From Streptomyces glomeratus (GTDB lineage: Bacteria; Actinomycetota; Actinomycetes; Streptomycetales; Streptomycetaceae): 64,000 nt of DNA. Made by a program: the position numbers and the translations under genes. Location: NCBI RefSeq assembly GCF_021462825.1, contig NZ_JAKEEB010000001.1, positions 62,001 to 126,000 on the forward strand, written 5' to 3'. Below the pieces are notes generated by a model. The model saw nothing but the letters and a program-made list of their open reading frames with translations, had not been told where the DNA came from and searched no databases. How positions within the stretch are numbered: position 1 is the first letter of the stretch; every line of letters begins with the position of its first letter. Below, one piece after another: positions 44,813 through 53,276 of the stretch.

Positions 44813-45490
44813 CTACCTGTCCCTGCCGCACGCGTACGCCAACGGAGAGATCAGCTCCTCCGCGTCCGGCAGCCACCGGTTCGCCGGCGTCGGCCGGCAG
44901 GCCCACTGCACGGCCCCCCGAGATCCGTACCGGGTGGGCGGCGCTGCCACGTACCCGCCCTCGCCGAGGGTGACCAGGTCGAGGGAGGACGGCGACCAGC
45001 CCAGGTTCCGCACCAGGTCGGAAACCTTCGCCGAACCGCCGGGGAGGACGAAGAACTGCATGCGCCGGTCCGGCGTCAGTGTCGCCGGCCCGAGGGTCAG
45101 CTCCATCCGCTCCATGCGTGCGAGGGCGAGGAAGCCGGCCGTCTCCGGGACGTCGACGGCGTCGAAGGTGCGTCCGGTGGGCATCAGGATGGACGCCGTG
45201 GGCTGCTTGGACCACAGACGGCGTGCGACCGTCGCACTCCCGGTCGCCTGCGTCGCCCAGTCCTCGCGTGCCGGATGGGCGCCGGGCGTGGGGCACGTGG
45301 GCTGACCGCAGGAGCAGCGGTGCATCCCGTCCACGGCTTCCAGCCACGTTCCCGGGAACACCTCCCAGTGGCGTTCCTCGATGTAACGAACCGCGGCTTC
45401 CAGGAGTGAGTCGCCGCGCTGCTTCGGGATGTGGGCAGCTTCAGGGCCCGCGATGGTCTCTTCCACGATGAACTCAACTCTAGCCGTCAC
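44813..45490 (-). CDS. Bifunctional DNA primase/polymerase N-terminal-type protein
   Basis: The product is 225 residues from GTG (complement of 45488-45490). The Cys/His cluster C-S-C-G-Q-P-T-C-P-T-P-G-A-H-P (about 59-73) is the prim-pol zinc-binding signature, followed by D-W-A-T and S-I-L-M-P-T-G-R-T-F-D-A-V-D-V-P with the acidic catalytic residues. It is a stand-alone chromosomal version, not attached to a helicase. Role in DNA repair or plasmid-type replication is unknown. Confidence 0.8.
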   Translation of the reverse strand: MTARVEFIVEETIAGPEAAHIPKQRGDSLLEAAVRYIEERHWEVFPGTWLEAVDGMHRCSCGQPTCPTPGAHPAREDWATQATGSATVARRLWSKQPTASILMPTGRTFDAVDVPETAGFLALARMERMELTLGPATLTPDRRMQFFVLPGGSAKVSDLVRNLGWSPSSLDLVTLGEGGYVAAPPTRYGSRGAVQWACRPTPANRWLPDAEELISPLAYACGRDR

Positions 45491-45849
45491 GCGGGGTTAC
45501 GCCCGCCTACCGGGAGCCATCTCCCGCTCGGGGAATGCTTTTTGGGCATGCCCCCTTTGTCCCACATGCGCCGGGGAGGAGCACCGTTTCCGTGGGCGGG
45601 GCGCATGGATGCACGGGTGGGGGCGCGCGAGAGGAACGGCAGCGGGGGGTGGGTAACCAGGTGGAGGGGTACGGCATCAGTCTTTACCCCGGCAATCCTC
45701 GCATGTCTCGCATCAGAGGCATGTCCGCTGGGCATCGATCTTCAAGGCCGGATCTTTTCGGTGCACACGAAGGGTGCTCCTGCGGTCCGTCCGCTGAAGA
45801 CACGTCAACTCGGTGCATGAGCAGGCACCGCAGCCACAGGGGGTACGCC
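45491..45849. other. Divergent intergenic region, prim-pol / NsdA-like regulator
   Basis: These 359 bases include a perfect 10-bp palindrome GGGCATGCCC (45544-45553). No coding potential is convincing; an in-frame ATG at 45817 could extend the regulator by 11 residues. Confidence 0.4.
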
Positions 45850-47235
45850 ATGGCCGCAAGGCCACTCGTCGCGCGACAGCCGAACGAACGGCTGCAGGCA
45901 CTCATTCAGGAAGCGGGCTGCTCGAACGCGGGACTGGCCCGCCGGGTCAACATGTGCGGCGCGGAACACGGCCTCGACCTGCGTTACGACAAGACGTCGG
46001 TGGCCCGTTGGCTGCGCGGACAGCAGCCGAGGGGCCGGGCCCCGGCGATCATCGCCGAGGCGCTGGGCCGCAAGCTGGGCCGCACGGTCACGATCGACGA
46101 GATCGGCATGGCCAACGGCAAGAACCTCGCGTCCGGCGTGGGCCTGCAGTTCTCGCCGACGGTGCTCGGCGCCATCGAGCAGGTCTGCGAGCTGTGGCGC
46201 AGCGACGTCGGCCGCCGGGACTTCCTGTCCGGCTCGTCGGTGGCCGCGTCGGCGCTGGTCGAGCCGAGCAGGGACTGGCTGATCTCCGCGCCGGACGCGC
46301 AGGTCGCCCGGTCGGCCGGGCCTCGGGTGGGCCCGTCGGACGTGGCCGCGGTGCGCGCGACGACCCAGGCGCTGGTGGAGCTGGACCACCAGTACGGCAG
46401 CGGGCATGTGCGCCCCGTCGTCGTGCACTACCTCAACAGTGTCGTCTCGGGACTGCTGGCCGGCTCCTACCGGGAGGCCGTGGGGCGCGAACTGTTCGCC
46501 GCGGTCGCGCGACTGACCGAGCTCGCCGGGTACATGGCCGTCGACACCGGACAGCCCGGACTCGCCCAGCGGTACTACATCCAGGCGCTGCGGCTCGCCC
46601 AGGCGGCGGGCGACCGGGGTTACGGCGGCTATGTGCTCGCGGCCTCCATGAGTCACCTCGCCGCGCAGCTCGGAAACCCGCGTGAGATCGCACAGTTGGC
46701 GCGCGCGGCCCAGGAGGGGGCGCGCGGGCGGGTCACCCCGCGCGCGGAGGCTATGTTCCACGCCGCCGAGGCACGGGGGCACGCCTTGATGGGCGATGTG
46801 CGCGCCACCCAGCTCGCGGCGGGGCGCGCGGTCACGGCGCTGGAGGCGGCCGATACGGCGTCCGGGGACGACCCGGCGTGGATCGCCCACTTCGACCATG
46901 CGTATCTGGCGGACGAACTGGCCCACTGCCACCGGGACCTGGGACAGGCCGAGGCGGCGGCGCGGCGCGCGGAGGAATCCCTCGCCGGGCACCCCGAGTC
47001 ACGGGCCAGGCGCCGGGCGATCGGCTATGTGCTGCTCGCCACCGCCCAGGTGCAGCAGCGCGAGGTGGAACAGGCCTGCCACACCGGCCTGAAGGCCGTG
47101 GAACTGCTCGCCTCCCTGCGCTCCAATCGCGGCGCCGAGTATCTGGAGGACCTGCAGCAGCGGCTGGAGCCGTACCGCGAGGAGGCGGTGGTACGGGAGT
47201 TCGGGGCCCGCATGGAGCTGGCAGCGGCGGCGTAG
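45850..47235 (+). CDS. NsdA-like regulator: HTH plus TPR repeats
   Basis: The product is 461 residues from ATG. Start M-A-A-R-P-L-V-A-R-Q-P-N-E-R-L and the HTH region (about 18-80: N-A-G-L-A-R-R-V-N, D-K-T-S-V-A-R-W-L-R-G) lead to a middle S-D-V-G-R-R-D-F-L-S-G-S and C-terminal TPR-type helices (about 175-450: L-A-Q-R-Y-Y-I-Q-A-L-R-L-A). This is the architecture of NsdA, a negative regulator of sporulation and antibiotic production. It may be an NsdA paralogue; binding partner not known. Confidence 0.82.
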   Translation: MAARPLVARQPNERLQALIQEAGCSNAGLARRVNMCGAEHGLDLRYDKTSVARWLRGQQPRGRAPAIIAEALGRKLGRTVTIDEIGMANGKNLASGVGLQFSPTVLGAIEQVCELWRSDVGRRDFLSGSSVAASALVEPSRDWLISAPDAQVARSAGPRVGPSDVAAVRATTQALVELDHQYGSGHVRPVVVHYLNSVVSGLLAGSYREAVGRELFAAVARLTELAGYMAVDTGQPGLAQRYYIQALRLAQAAGDRGYGGYVLAASMSHLAAQLGNPREIAQLARAAQEGARGRVTPRAEAMFHAAEARGHALMGDVRATQLAAGRAVTALEAADTASGDDPAWIAHFDHAYLADELAHCHRDLGQAEAAARRAEESLAGHPESRARRRAIGYVLLATAQVQQREVEQACHTGLKAVELLASLRSNRGAEYLEDLQQRLEPYREEAVVREFGARMELAAAA

Positions 47236-47726
47236 TCCCGGCGGGGTCGCGTGCCCGGTACCGGCCGCGGCGACCCGGGCAGGGCCCGCAGGAGCGTGGT
47301 GGCGTGACGGACGTGCAGGCGACCTGCCTGTTCGTCACGCCCTCGGCGCACCGCAGCACGATCTTCGCCCGCAGCGCGAGGCACTGGGCGGTCTTCCCCC
47401 GCCTCGCCCGGCCCAACCAACCGGGTCCGCTCGCCTCGGTCGGAACCAGCTCGGACTTCGGCCGACCGATGGGGCCCTCGTCCTCAGGCCCCGCCGGCCG
47501 CTCAGCCGTACGCCGCTCGGCAGCAGGGCCTCGATGCACCGGGCAAAGAAGGCACCAACCGATTCTCATGATTTCCGGCGCATGACACCAGCGACTTCAA
47601 GATGGTGGATCGTCTGGCCAAAGAGCGCGACATCATCGCGTCTTGAACCCGCAAACCACCCTTCCCGGCTGATCGCTGCCTCCAGTACTGCTGGTCTGTC
47701 CATGTACTCGACGACGGGGGAGCGGG
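47236..47726. other. Gene-free stretch with gene remnants
   Basis: The 491 bases hold an IS630-type remnant (47318-47476, minus) and, at about 47581-47646 on the plus strand, F-P-A-H-D-T-S-D-F-K-M-V-D-R-L-A-K-E-R-D-I-I-A-S followed by a stop, which looks like the tail of a lost gene. No intact gene is seen. Confidence 0.45.
47318..47476 (-). pseudogene. IS630-family transposase remnant (N-terminal part)
   Basis: The minus strand encodes G-R-P-K-S-E-L-V-P-T-E, then G-K-T-A-Q-C-L-A-L-R-A-K-I-V-L and R-C-A-E-G-V-T-N-R-Q-V-A. This is the N-terminus of IS630-type transposases (usual form R-K-T-A-Q-A-L-A-L-R-A-R-I-V-L, C-A-E-G-x-S-N). The DDE catalytic part and terminal repeats are missing. Confidence 0.6.
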
Positions 47727-48059
47727 ATGAGCCAGTTCGGTGTCGACCCCGACACGCTGACCGACCTTGCTGGAAAGTTCGACAGGGAAGCGAAGGGCCT
47801 GGCGAAGCCGATCAACGACTTCGCGGCGACCGCATCCGAGATCGGAGAGGCCTTCGGCTTGCTCGGCGCCTGCGACGGTGCGGCGGAGAAGTACCAGACG
47901 CTGCTGAACAGCACCATCGAGGCACTCGGGCACCTGCCCGGGGTGCTCACCAGCGACGGCGACCGGCTGCGTCTCAACGCCGCCAACTACAAGGACTCGG
48001 ACCGGACCGCCATGGACCACCTTCGTGCCGCGACCCAGCCGGCAGGAGGCCCGGCGTGA
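47727..48059 (+). CDS. WXG100-like (ESAT-6-like) small helical protein
   Basis: The product is 110 residues from ATG with GGGAG upstream. It is mostly helical (L-T-D-L-A-G-K-F-D-R-E-A, E-K-Y-Q-T-L-L-N-S-T-I-E-A-L) with a turn near L-G-A-C-D-G and fits the ESX/WXG100 substrate size. A true W-x-G is not obvious (turn is weaker), so assignment is from length, fold and neighbours. It overlaps the next gene by 4 bases. Confidence 0.65.
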   Translation: MSQFGVDPDTLTDLAGKFDREAKGLAKPINDFAATASEIGEAFGLLGACDGAAEKYQTLLNSTIEALGHLPGVLTSDGDRLRLNAANYKDSDRTAMDHLRAATQPAGGPA

Positions 48060-49204
48060 GCATCAACAGCTGGATCGACGGCAAGGTTCTGGAGATCCTC
48101 CAGGCCTGCGGCGTGGAGCTCCCGGGCGGCAACGGCGACACGCTCCGCTCGATTGCCCGCTCCTGGGACACCATGGGCACCGAGCTGACAGAGATCGTGC
48201 ATGCCATCGACGTCGCCATCGGGGGCGTGGACAAGCAGGGCTGGCACGGTGAGGCCCGCGATGCCTTCGAGAGGCACTGGGGGGAGCAGAAGCGCGTCAT
48301 CGAGGACGTCGCGCGCAACTTCCACCAGGTGGCCGACGGGCTGCGGGCGTACGCCGACGAGATCGACAAGATCAACGAGGAGATCATCGACATCTGCGTC
48401 GAGATTGCCGAGATGGAGGTGGCCGGCGCGGCGCTGTCCTTCTTCACCGGCTTCCTCTCCGACCTCGTCGCGAACACGGCCGTGGCCGCGCGGGTCGCCA
48501 GGATCGTCGACCTGGTGAAGCTCTTCACCTCGGCCGCTGAGAAGGTGGCGGCCCTGCTGGAGCGGTTCGGCGCGCTCAGCGAGGAAGGGGCGGCGGCGCT
48601 GGCGAGGGTGCTCACCAAGGTGGCTGAATTCAGTGCGAAGTTCCTCAAGAAGGGCGCGGAGAGCTTTGCCACGAACTTCGTGGCGGACTCGGGCAGCATG
48701 ATGCTCAACCAGGCGCTCAACGGGCAGCCGATCACGGTGGGCCAGGATCTCTCCACCGCCGGCAAGGAAGCCCTGGGCACGGCCGCATTCACAACGGGCG
48801 GCGCGGCGCTGGCCGAGGGCGCCCACCTGACGGGCGCGGTCGGCAGGGTTCTCGGCGGCGAGGGCCGGGTCGGCAGCGCGGTCAACGGCTCGCTGGGCAA
48901 CATCAGCGGCGGCCTCACGGCTGACGTATGGAACCACCAGGACGGCGCGACCATCGGGTGGGACGCGGCGACGAACGCTGTGACCGGAGCGGTCGGAAAC
49001 GCCGCCGGCGACGCCCACTTCCATCACATGGAGGAACACGGCAGCCTCGGTGGCGAGAACCTAGGCGACAGGGGCAAGCTCGCCGACGCCGCGTACAAGG
49101 ACTCCTTCGGCACCGGCCTCAACACGGCGGTCTACGCGGCCGGCTCCGGTATCGAGTCGGACTTCCAGAACCTGGCCGAGGACGTCGAGAAAGCGGGCGA
49201 GTGA
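48056..49204 (+). CDS. WXG100/LXG-like secreted protein without recognisable toxin domain
   Basis: The product is 382 residues from GTG overlapping the upstream stop (GTGA). Residues about 1-110 are a WXG100-type helical hairpin with G-W-H-G-E-A-R-D-A-F (about 62). Residues about 110-180 contain a hydrophobic helix (A-G-A-A-L-S-F-F-T-G-F-L). The C-terminus (about 200-382) is Gly/Ala/Asn-rich (T-T-G-G-A-A-L-A-E-G-A, D-A-H-F-H-H-M-E-E-H). Type VII effector-like layout; no nuclease, NADase or deaminase motif is recognisable. Confidence 0.7.
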   Translation: MSINSWIDGKVLEILQACGVELPGGNGDTLRSIARSWDTMGTELTEIVHAIDVAIGGVDKQGWHGEARDAFERHWGEQKRVIEDVARNFHQVADGLRAYADEIDKINEEIIDICVEIAEMEVAGAALSFFTGFLSDLVANTAVAARVARIVDLVKLFTSAAEKVAALLERFGALSEEGAAALARVLTKVAEFSAKFLKKGAESFATNFVADSGSMMLNQALNGQPITVGQDLSTAGKEALGTAAFTTGGAALAEGAHLTGAVGRVLGGEGRVGSAVNGSLGNISGGLTADVWNHQDGATIGWDAATNAVTGAVGNAAGDAHFHHMEEHGSLGGENLGDRGKLADAAYKDSFGTGLNTAVYAAGSGIESDFQNLAEDVEKAGE

Positions 49205-49207
49205 TCT

Positions 49208-49459
49208 GTGCACGGTGAGCTCGGGGACGTGATCCTGGCAGGGGTCGCGCACAACAACCCGAACTACGACCCGGGCTGGGGTCCCTTCTTCGCGGCGCTC
49301 GTCGTGATCGCCGGGTGCGTGATCGTCATTGCCGGTGGGGCCGTGTCCCTCGGCATGCGGCGCCTCGAAGGTCGCAGGAAGTGGGGCGATCACGCGGTCG
49401 GGCCGGTGATCCTCACGATCGGCCTTGCCATCGCCGGCCTGGGCGTCTGGCTGCTGTGA
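49208..49459 (+). CDS. Small two-helix membrane protein (possible immunity/partner)
   Basis: The product is 83 residues from GTG, 3 bases after the LXG-like gene. Two hydrophobic helices (about 27-48 and 66-83) are separated by the basic loop M-R-R-L-E-G-R-R-K-W-G-D-H. It completes a WXG100 / LXG-like / membrane trio, so it could be an immunity or anchoring protein. No family recognised. Confidence 0.65.
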   Translation: MHGELGDVILAGVAHNNPNYDPGWGPFFAALVVIAGCVIVIAGGAVSLGMRRLEGRRKWGDHAVGPVILTIGLAIAGLGVWLL

Positions 49460-49512
49460 CCCTTCCGGGACCCCGCTGCCCGGGGCGCCATGCCGTCGGT
49501 CGGGCGTCGTCG

Positions 49513-49570
49513 TAGGTCGCTGCCGGGTGGTTTGTGGCTGCTCGCGCGGTTCCCCCGCCCCTCGGCGGGA
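49513..49570. repeat. Streptomyces REP-like intergenic repeat (single copy here)
   Basis: The stretch G-T-G-G-C-T-G-C-T-C-G-C-G-C-G-G-T-T-C-C and following C-rich block resembles the abundant streptomycete intergenic element of the type GGCTGGTCGCGCAGTTCC. Assignment is from memory; only one copy is in the window. Confidence 0.4.
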
Positions 49571-49660
49571 CGCTCCGCCCCTGCTGCGTGGCACCCGGCT
49601 CCGGGGACCCGGTAGCGTGAGCCGACGATTCCGTAGGTTCCCCCATTCGTAGGAGTCCCG

Positions 49661-51157
49661 GTGACGCAGAGTGGACAGGGCGAGGAGCCCTCGGCGCGAC
49701 CCGCGCGCGAAGGCATCGTGCTGCCCTCCGACGGCGGCGAGCCCTTGCTGCCGGGCATGACGGGCGGGACGAACGGTTCCACCGTCCCGGCGGGCGGCCA
49801 CGACGGCCAGGCCGCCCCGGCAGGTGGACAGAGCTGGGGCCAGCCGTGGGGCCCGGGGCAGCCCGCCCAGACGCCGCCCGCCCAGACGCCGCCCGCCCAG
49901 AGCTGGGGCGGCGCCGACGCGGGGCAGTCCTGGGGTGCGCAGCAGTCCTGGGAGGCCACCGACCCGCGGACGGCCTGGGGCACCGCTCCCGCGCCGCAGC
50001 AGGGGGCCGGGCCCCTGCCGCCCGAGGGTGCGCAGCCGTCCCCGTACGGGACGCACGGACGGCCCGGCGCCCAGGCCGTACCGCACCAGCCGCCCTCCGC
50101 GCCCCTGCCGCCGGCGGACGAGGGCGCCACGCAGTACATCCCCCCGGTGACCCCCGCGCCCGACGAGGGCGCGACGCAGTTCCTCCCGCCGGTCGGCGCG
50201 GGAGCCCTGCCGCCGGAGATGCCGGCGGACGACGCGACCCGGTTCCTCGGGCGTGCCGGAGCCATGCCTTCCGCCGCCGGTCCCGACGCGCAGGCCACCC
50301 AGTACCTCCCGCCCGTGCCCGGGCAGCCGGGCCCGGCCCCCTACGGCGCGCCGCCGGCCGCCCCCGGCGCCGCCGGTCAGCCGCCCGCCGTGTTCGACAA
50401 CCTCTTCCGCGACGGCTCGGGCGGCGCCGAGTCCACCCAGCACCTGCCGCGGTTCGACGCGGCGGGCGCACCGGGCGTGCCCGCGGGCTGGGCGCCCGAA
50501 CCAGGCGGTGGCGACGAGGGCCGCGGCCGTACCCGCTCGCGCATCCCGCTCCTCGCGGGCATCGGCGTGGGCATCGTGGTCCTCGGCATCGGGGCGGGCG
50601 CCCTGCTCAGCGGTGGGGGCGGCGACGGCAAGGACAACCACGGCACGTCCGTCGCGGCGACCGGACCGGCCACGGACTCCTCGTCCTCTCCGGCCGACCC
50701 CGCCAAGGCGCAGGCCGTCGCGCTCGACAAGCTCCTCGCCGACAGCGGCAACAGCCGTGGCACGGTGATCAAGGCGGTGGCCGACGTCAAGGGCTGCCAG
50801 AACCTCGACCAGGCCGCCGGCGCCCTGCGCGACGCGGCGAAGCAGCGCAACGACCTGGTCACCCGGCTGTCCGGGCTCGCGGTGGACAAGCTCCCCGGTC
50901 ACGGCGAGCTGACCGCTGCGCTCACCAACGCCTGGAAGGCGTCCGCGGCCGCCGACACCCACTACGCCGCCTGGGCCGACCAGGTCTCGGGCAACAAGAA
51001 GGGCTGCAAGAAGGGCCAGGCGCGCACCACCGGCCAGACCGCGGCCGGCAACCGGGCCAGCGGCACCGCCAGCGCCCAGAAGGCCAAGGCCGCGGGGCTG
51101 TGGAACGCCATCGCGCAGCAGTACGGCCTGACCCAGCGCCAGCCGACCCAGCTGTGA
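49661..51157 (+). CDS. Pro/Gln-rich single-pass membrane protein with repeated TQ[YF][IL]PP motifs
   Basis: The product is 498 residues from GTG with AGGAG upstream. Residues 1-280 are low-complexity (Pro, Gln, Ala, Gly) with five Thr-centred motifs: G-A-T-Q-Y-I-P-P (about 155), G-A-T-Q-F-L-P-P (about 170), D-A-T-R-F-L-G (about 191), Q-A-T-Q-Y-L-P-P (about 210) and E-S-T-Q-H-L-P-R (about 257). One membrane helix follows (about 296-318), then a helical extracytoplasmic domain with a Cys pair. The motif pattern looks like phospho-Thr ligands for FHA domains. Confidence 0.75.
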   Translation: MTQSGQGEEPSARPAREGIVLPSDGGEPLLPGMTGGTNGSTVPAGGHDGQAAPAGGQSWGQPWGPGQPAQTPPAQTPPAQSWGGADAGQSWGAQQSWEATDPRTAWGTAPAPQQGAGPLPPEGAQPSPYGTHGRPGAQAVPHQPPSAPLPPADEGATQYIPPVTPAPDEGATQFLPPVGAGALPPEMPADDATRFLGRAGAMPSAAGPDAQATQYLPPVPGQPGPAPYGAPPAAPGAAGQPPAVFDNLFRDGSGGAESTQHLPRFDAAGAPGVPAGWAPEPGGGDEGRGRTRSRIPLLAGIGVGIVVLGIGAGALLSGGGGDGKDNHGTSVAATGPATDSSSSPADPAKAQAVALDKLLADSGNSRGTVIKAVADVKGCQNLDQAAGALRDAAKQRNDLVTRLSGLAVDKLPGHGELTAALTNAWKASAAADTHYAAWADQVSGNKKGCKKGQARTTGQTAAGNRASGTASAQKAKAAGLWNAIAQQYGLTQRQPTQL

Positions 51158-51164
51158 CCGCCAC

Positions 51165-51235
51165 GGGGCGCCTCACCCGGTTCTCGTGGTAGGGCGCCCC
51201 ACCCGGGGGCCGGGGGCCGGGGCGCCTCACCCGGT
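51165..51235. repeat. Short direct repeats between convergent genes
   Basis: GGGGCGCCTCACCCGGT occurs at 51165-51181 and 51219-51235, with a third diverged copy at 51191-51206. The palindromic GGCGCC core could form hairpins that end both genes. Confidence 0.6.
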
Positions 51236-51251
51236 GCCGGGGCGGGGCCCC

Positions 51252-52592
51252 TTACTCGCTCGTCGCGTTCTCCAGCGTCTTCGACACGTTCACAAAGCCC
51301 TTGCGCGCCCCCACCAGCTGCCCGTCACGGACGACCTGGAAGGTCACGTCCGAGTTGATCAGGCGCGGGAAGTCGACGACCGCGGTCAGGTCCTGGAAGC
51401 GCCACCTCAGGGACGGCGTCAGACCGCCCGTGTCCACTTGCAGGCCGTTGTCGAGGGCCGCGCGGATCGTCCGCGCCGTCACCTCGCCGTTGCCGAGCGA
51501 CTCGACCGCCTTCGTCAGGACGGTGTACGCGATCCAGGTGGTCTGCACCCCGGCGTCCGCCGGATCGATCCGGTTGTCGCCGAAGGCCTGCTCGCGGATC
51601 ACCTTCTTCATCGGGTCCCAGCGCGCGTCGGAGGCCTCCGGGTACCAGCTGGTGACGTACGCGCCCTCGTAGGGCCCCGACTTGCCACCCGACGCGTCGA
51701 TGGCGGACTGGTCGACGCTGCCGAGCACGGAGGCCGTGCCCACCGCCGGGTACCCGTCGCTCAGCCGGCGGAAGGAGTCCATGAAGGTGCCGGTGCGCTC
51801 GTCGAGGGAGGGCACCACGCACCCCTTCTTCTGCGGGTTCGCGGTCGCCTTCTGCAGTGCCTCCTGTGCCTGCACGTCGAGGGCGGTGGCGTCCTCGGCG
51901 GCGCGCACGTCGACGACCGGATCGTGGCCGCCCGCCTTCAGCCCGGAGTCGAGCAGCAGCGGAAGCTGGTCGCCGGCGATGGTGTCGGGCCGCACCAGCG
52001 CCACGGGACCGCACTTCCCGCCCAGCTCCTCGCCGAGTCCGGCCAGCAGCGCGGGCTGACCGCCGTTGACGGGATAGGAGAGCACGCTCTTGAACTCGTC
52101 GTCGGTGAGCCCGTAGCCGCCGATGTAGGGGATGCCCGCCGACTCCAGCGGGGACAGGAAGGAGGACGCGTACTGACTGTAGGAGCCGACGACCGCGACG
52201 ACGTTCTCCTTGACGGCGGTTCGGGCGCATTTCGCCGCGCCCACGTAGTCGTTGTGGTCGTTGCAGGTCAGAACGTTGAGCTTGCGGCCGCCGAGTCCGC
52301 CGTGCGCGTTGACGTAGCGGGCGTACGCCCTCGCCATGGCCGGCATGCCCGGCTTGTTGGTCGCCGAGGTCTTCTCCGGCGCCCAGGTCATGACGGTCAC
52401 GGTGTCGTCCCCGGATCCCCCCGTGGTCCCGGGGACGACACCGCACGCGGCGGCGATCGACGCGACCGCCACCAGCGCGCCCGTGGAGAGCAGGGCCGCC
52501 CTGACACGGGGACTCGCTGCTCTGCGGACGGAGCCCTGCACGGGGGGGAGGGCGGGGGAGGAGCTGGTGCGTCGCCTGCCGGTCATGGACAT
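51252..52592 (-). CDS. Branched-chain amino-acid-type ABC substrate-binding lipoprotein
   Basis: The product is 446 residues from ATG 52592 (GTG/ATG further upstream would lengthen the N-terminus). A signal helix ends in A-S-I-A-A-A-C-G with the lipid-modified Cys at residue 50. The mature part is a type I periplasmic-binding fold (about 60-440; V-V-A-V-V-G-S-Y-S-Q-Y-A-S-S and P-Y-I-G-G-Y-G-L). It binds a small ligand (amino-acid-like) outside the membrane. No permease or ATPase is adjacent, so it works with a distant transporter or as a sensor. Confidence 0.85.
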   Translation of the reverse strand: MSMTGRRRTSSSPALPPVQGSVRRAASPRVRAALLSTGALVAVASIAAACGVVPGTTGGSGDDTVTVMTWAPEKTSATNKPGMPAMARAYARYVNAHGGLGGRKLNVLTCNDHNDYVGAAKCARTAVKENVVAVVGSYSQYASSFLSPLESAGIPYIGGYGLTDDEFKSVLSYPVNGGQPALLAGLGEELGGKCGPVALVRPDTIAGDQLPLLLDSGLKAGGHDPVVDVRAAEDATALDVQAQEALQKATANPQKKGCVVPSLDERTGTFMDSFRRLSDGYPAVGTASVLGSVDQSAIDASGGKSGPYEGAYVTSWYPEASDARWDPMKKVIREQAFGDNRIDPADAGVQTTWIAYTVLTKAVESLGNGEVTARTIRAALDNGLQVDTGGLTPSLRWRFQDLTAVVDFPRLINSDVTFQVVRDGQLVGARKGFVNVSKTLENATSE

Positions 52593-52703
52593 GCACGATT
52601 CCGCCACATAGCTAACCCAGGAGTGATCCCCGCTCAACGGAAGGTGACCTGGAGGTGAATTACGGGGGCCGGTGATCCGTATTTAACGGGGAACGTACGA
52701 TCG

Positions 52704-53204
52704 ATGACCGTGCAAGGTACGGAGAACTCTTCCCGTCGCGGCCGTCGCTCCTCCACCATGGGCGGCATGCCACTCAACGACATGCCGTGGTGGCGCTGGC
52801 GCAGCAATGTGCGCTCCGCGCTGCACATGCTCTCCGACCCGGTGTTCCAGCGAGAAGTCTGGCTGGCCCGTGTCGACGGATACGGCGACGTCACCGACGC
52901 CGTGTACCGACTGGTCGAGGACACATGGCTGGACAACTGGTCGGCCGAGAAGTACGTGGGCACGATCTTCCGCGACTCGCAGGAGGCGGCCCTCGTGGAC
53001 ACGGCCGTCCTGCGCGTGCTGCGGATCATGCACCAGGTCGGGCCGGACGCGCCGGTGGAGGCGTACCTGGACAATCACGGCTGGCCGGAGGCGGTGCGAG
53101 CGGCACGCGACGCGCATGTGCGGCTCGCGGCAAGCGACGGTGAGGACCCGGACGCGCCCCCGCGGACGCTGGAGGTGCTGCGCATCCTCACGCGGACGGC
53201 CTAG
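52704..53204 (+). CDS. SCO4402-family conserved protein of unknown function
   Basis: The product is 166 residues from ATG. The conserved body starts G-G-M-P-L-N-D-M-P-W-W-R-W-R-S-N-V-R-S-A-L and includes V-W-L-A-R-V-D-G-Y-G-D-V-T-D-A-V-Y-R-L-V-E-D-T-W, W-S-A-E-K-Y-V-G and L-R-V-L-R-I-M-H-Q-V-G. I recognise it as the SCO4402 type that sits before purU. It is soluble, with no known function. Confidence 0.8.
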   Translation: MTVQGTENSSRRGRRSSTMGGMPLNDMPWWRWRSNVRSALHMLSDPVFQREVWLARVDGYGDVTDAVYRLVEDTWLDNWSAEKYVGTIFRDSQEAALVDTAVLRVLRIMHQVGPDAPVEAYLDNHGWPEAVRAARDAHVRLAASDGEDPDAPPRTLEVLRILTRTA

Positions 53205-53276
53205 CCCTCCCCGCTGTGCCGTCCGGGTGGCGGGACGGCGCCCCTCCGGGCCCGCGGACATGAGACCCTGGCGTGC

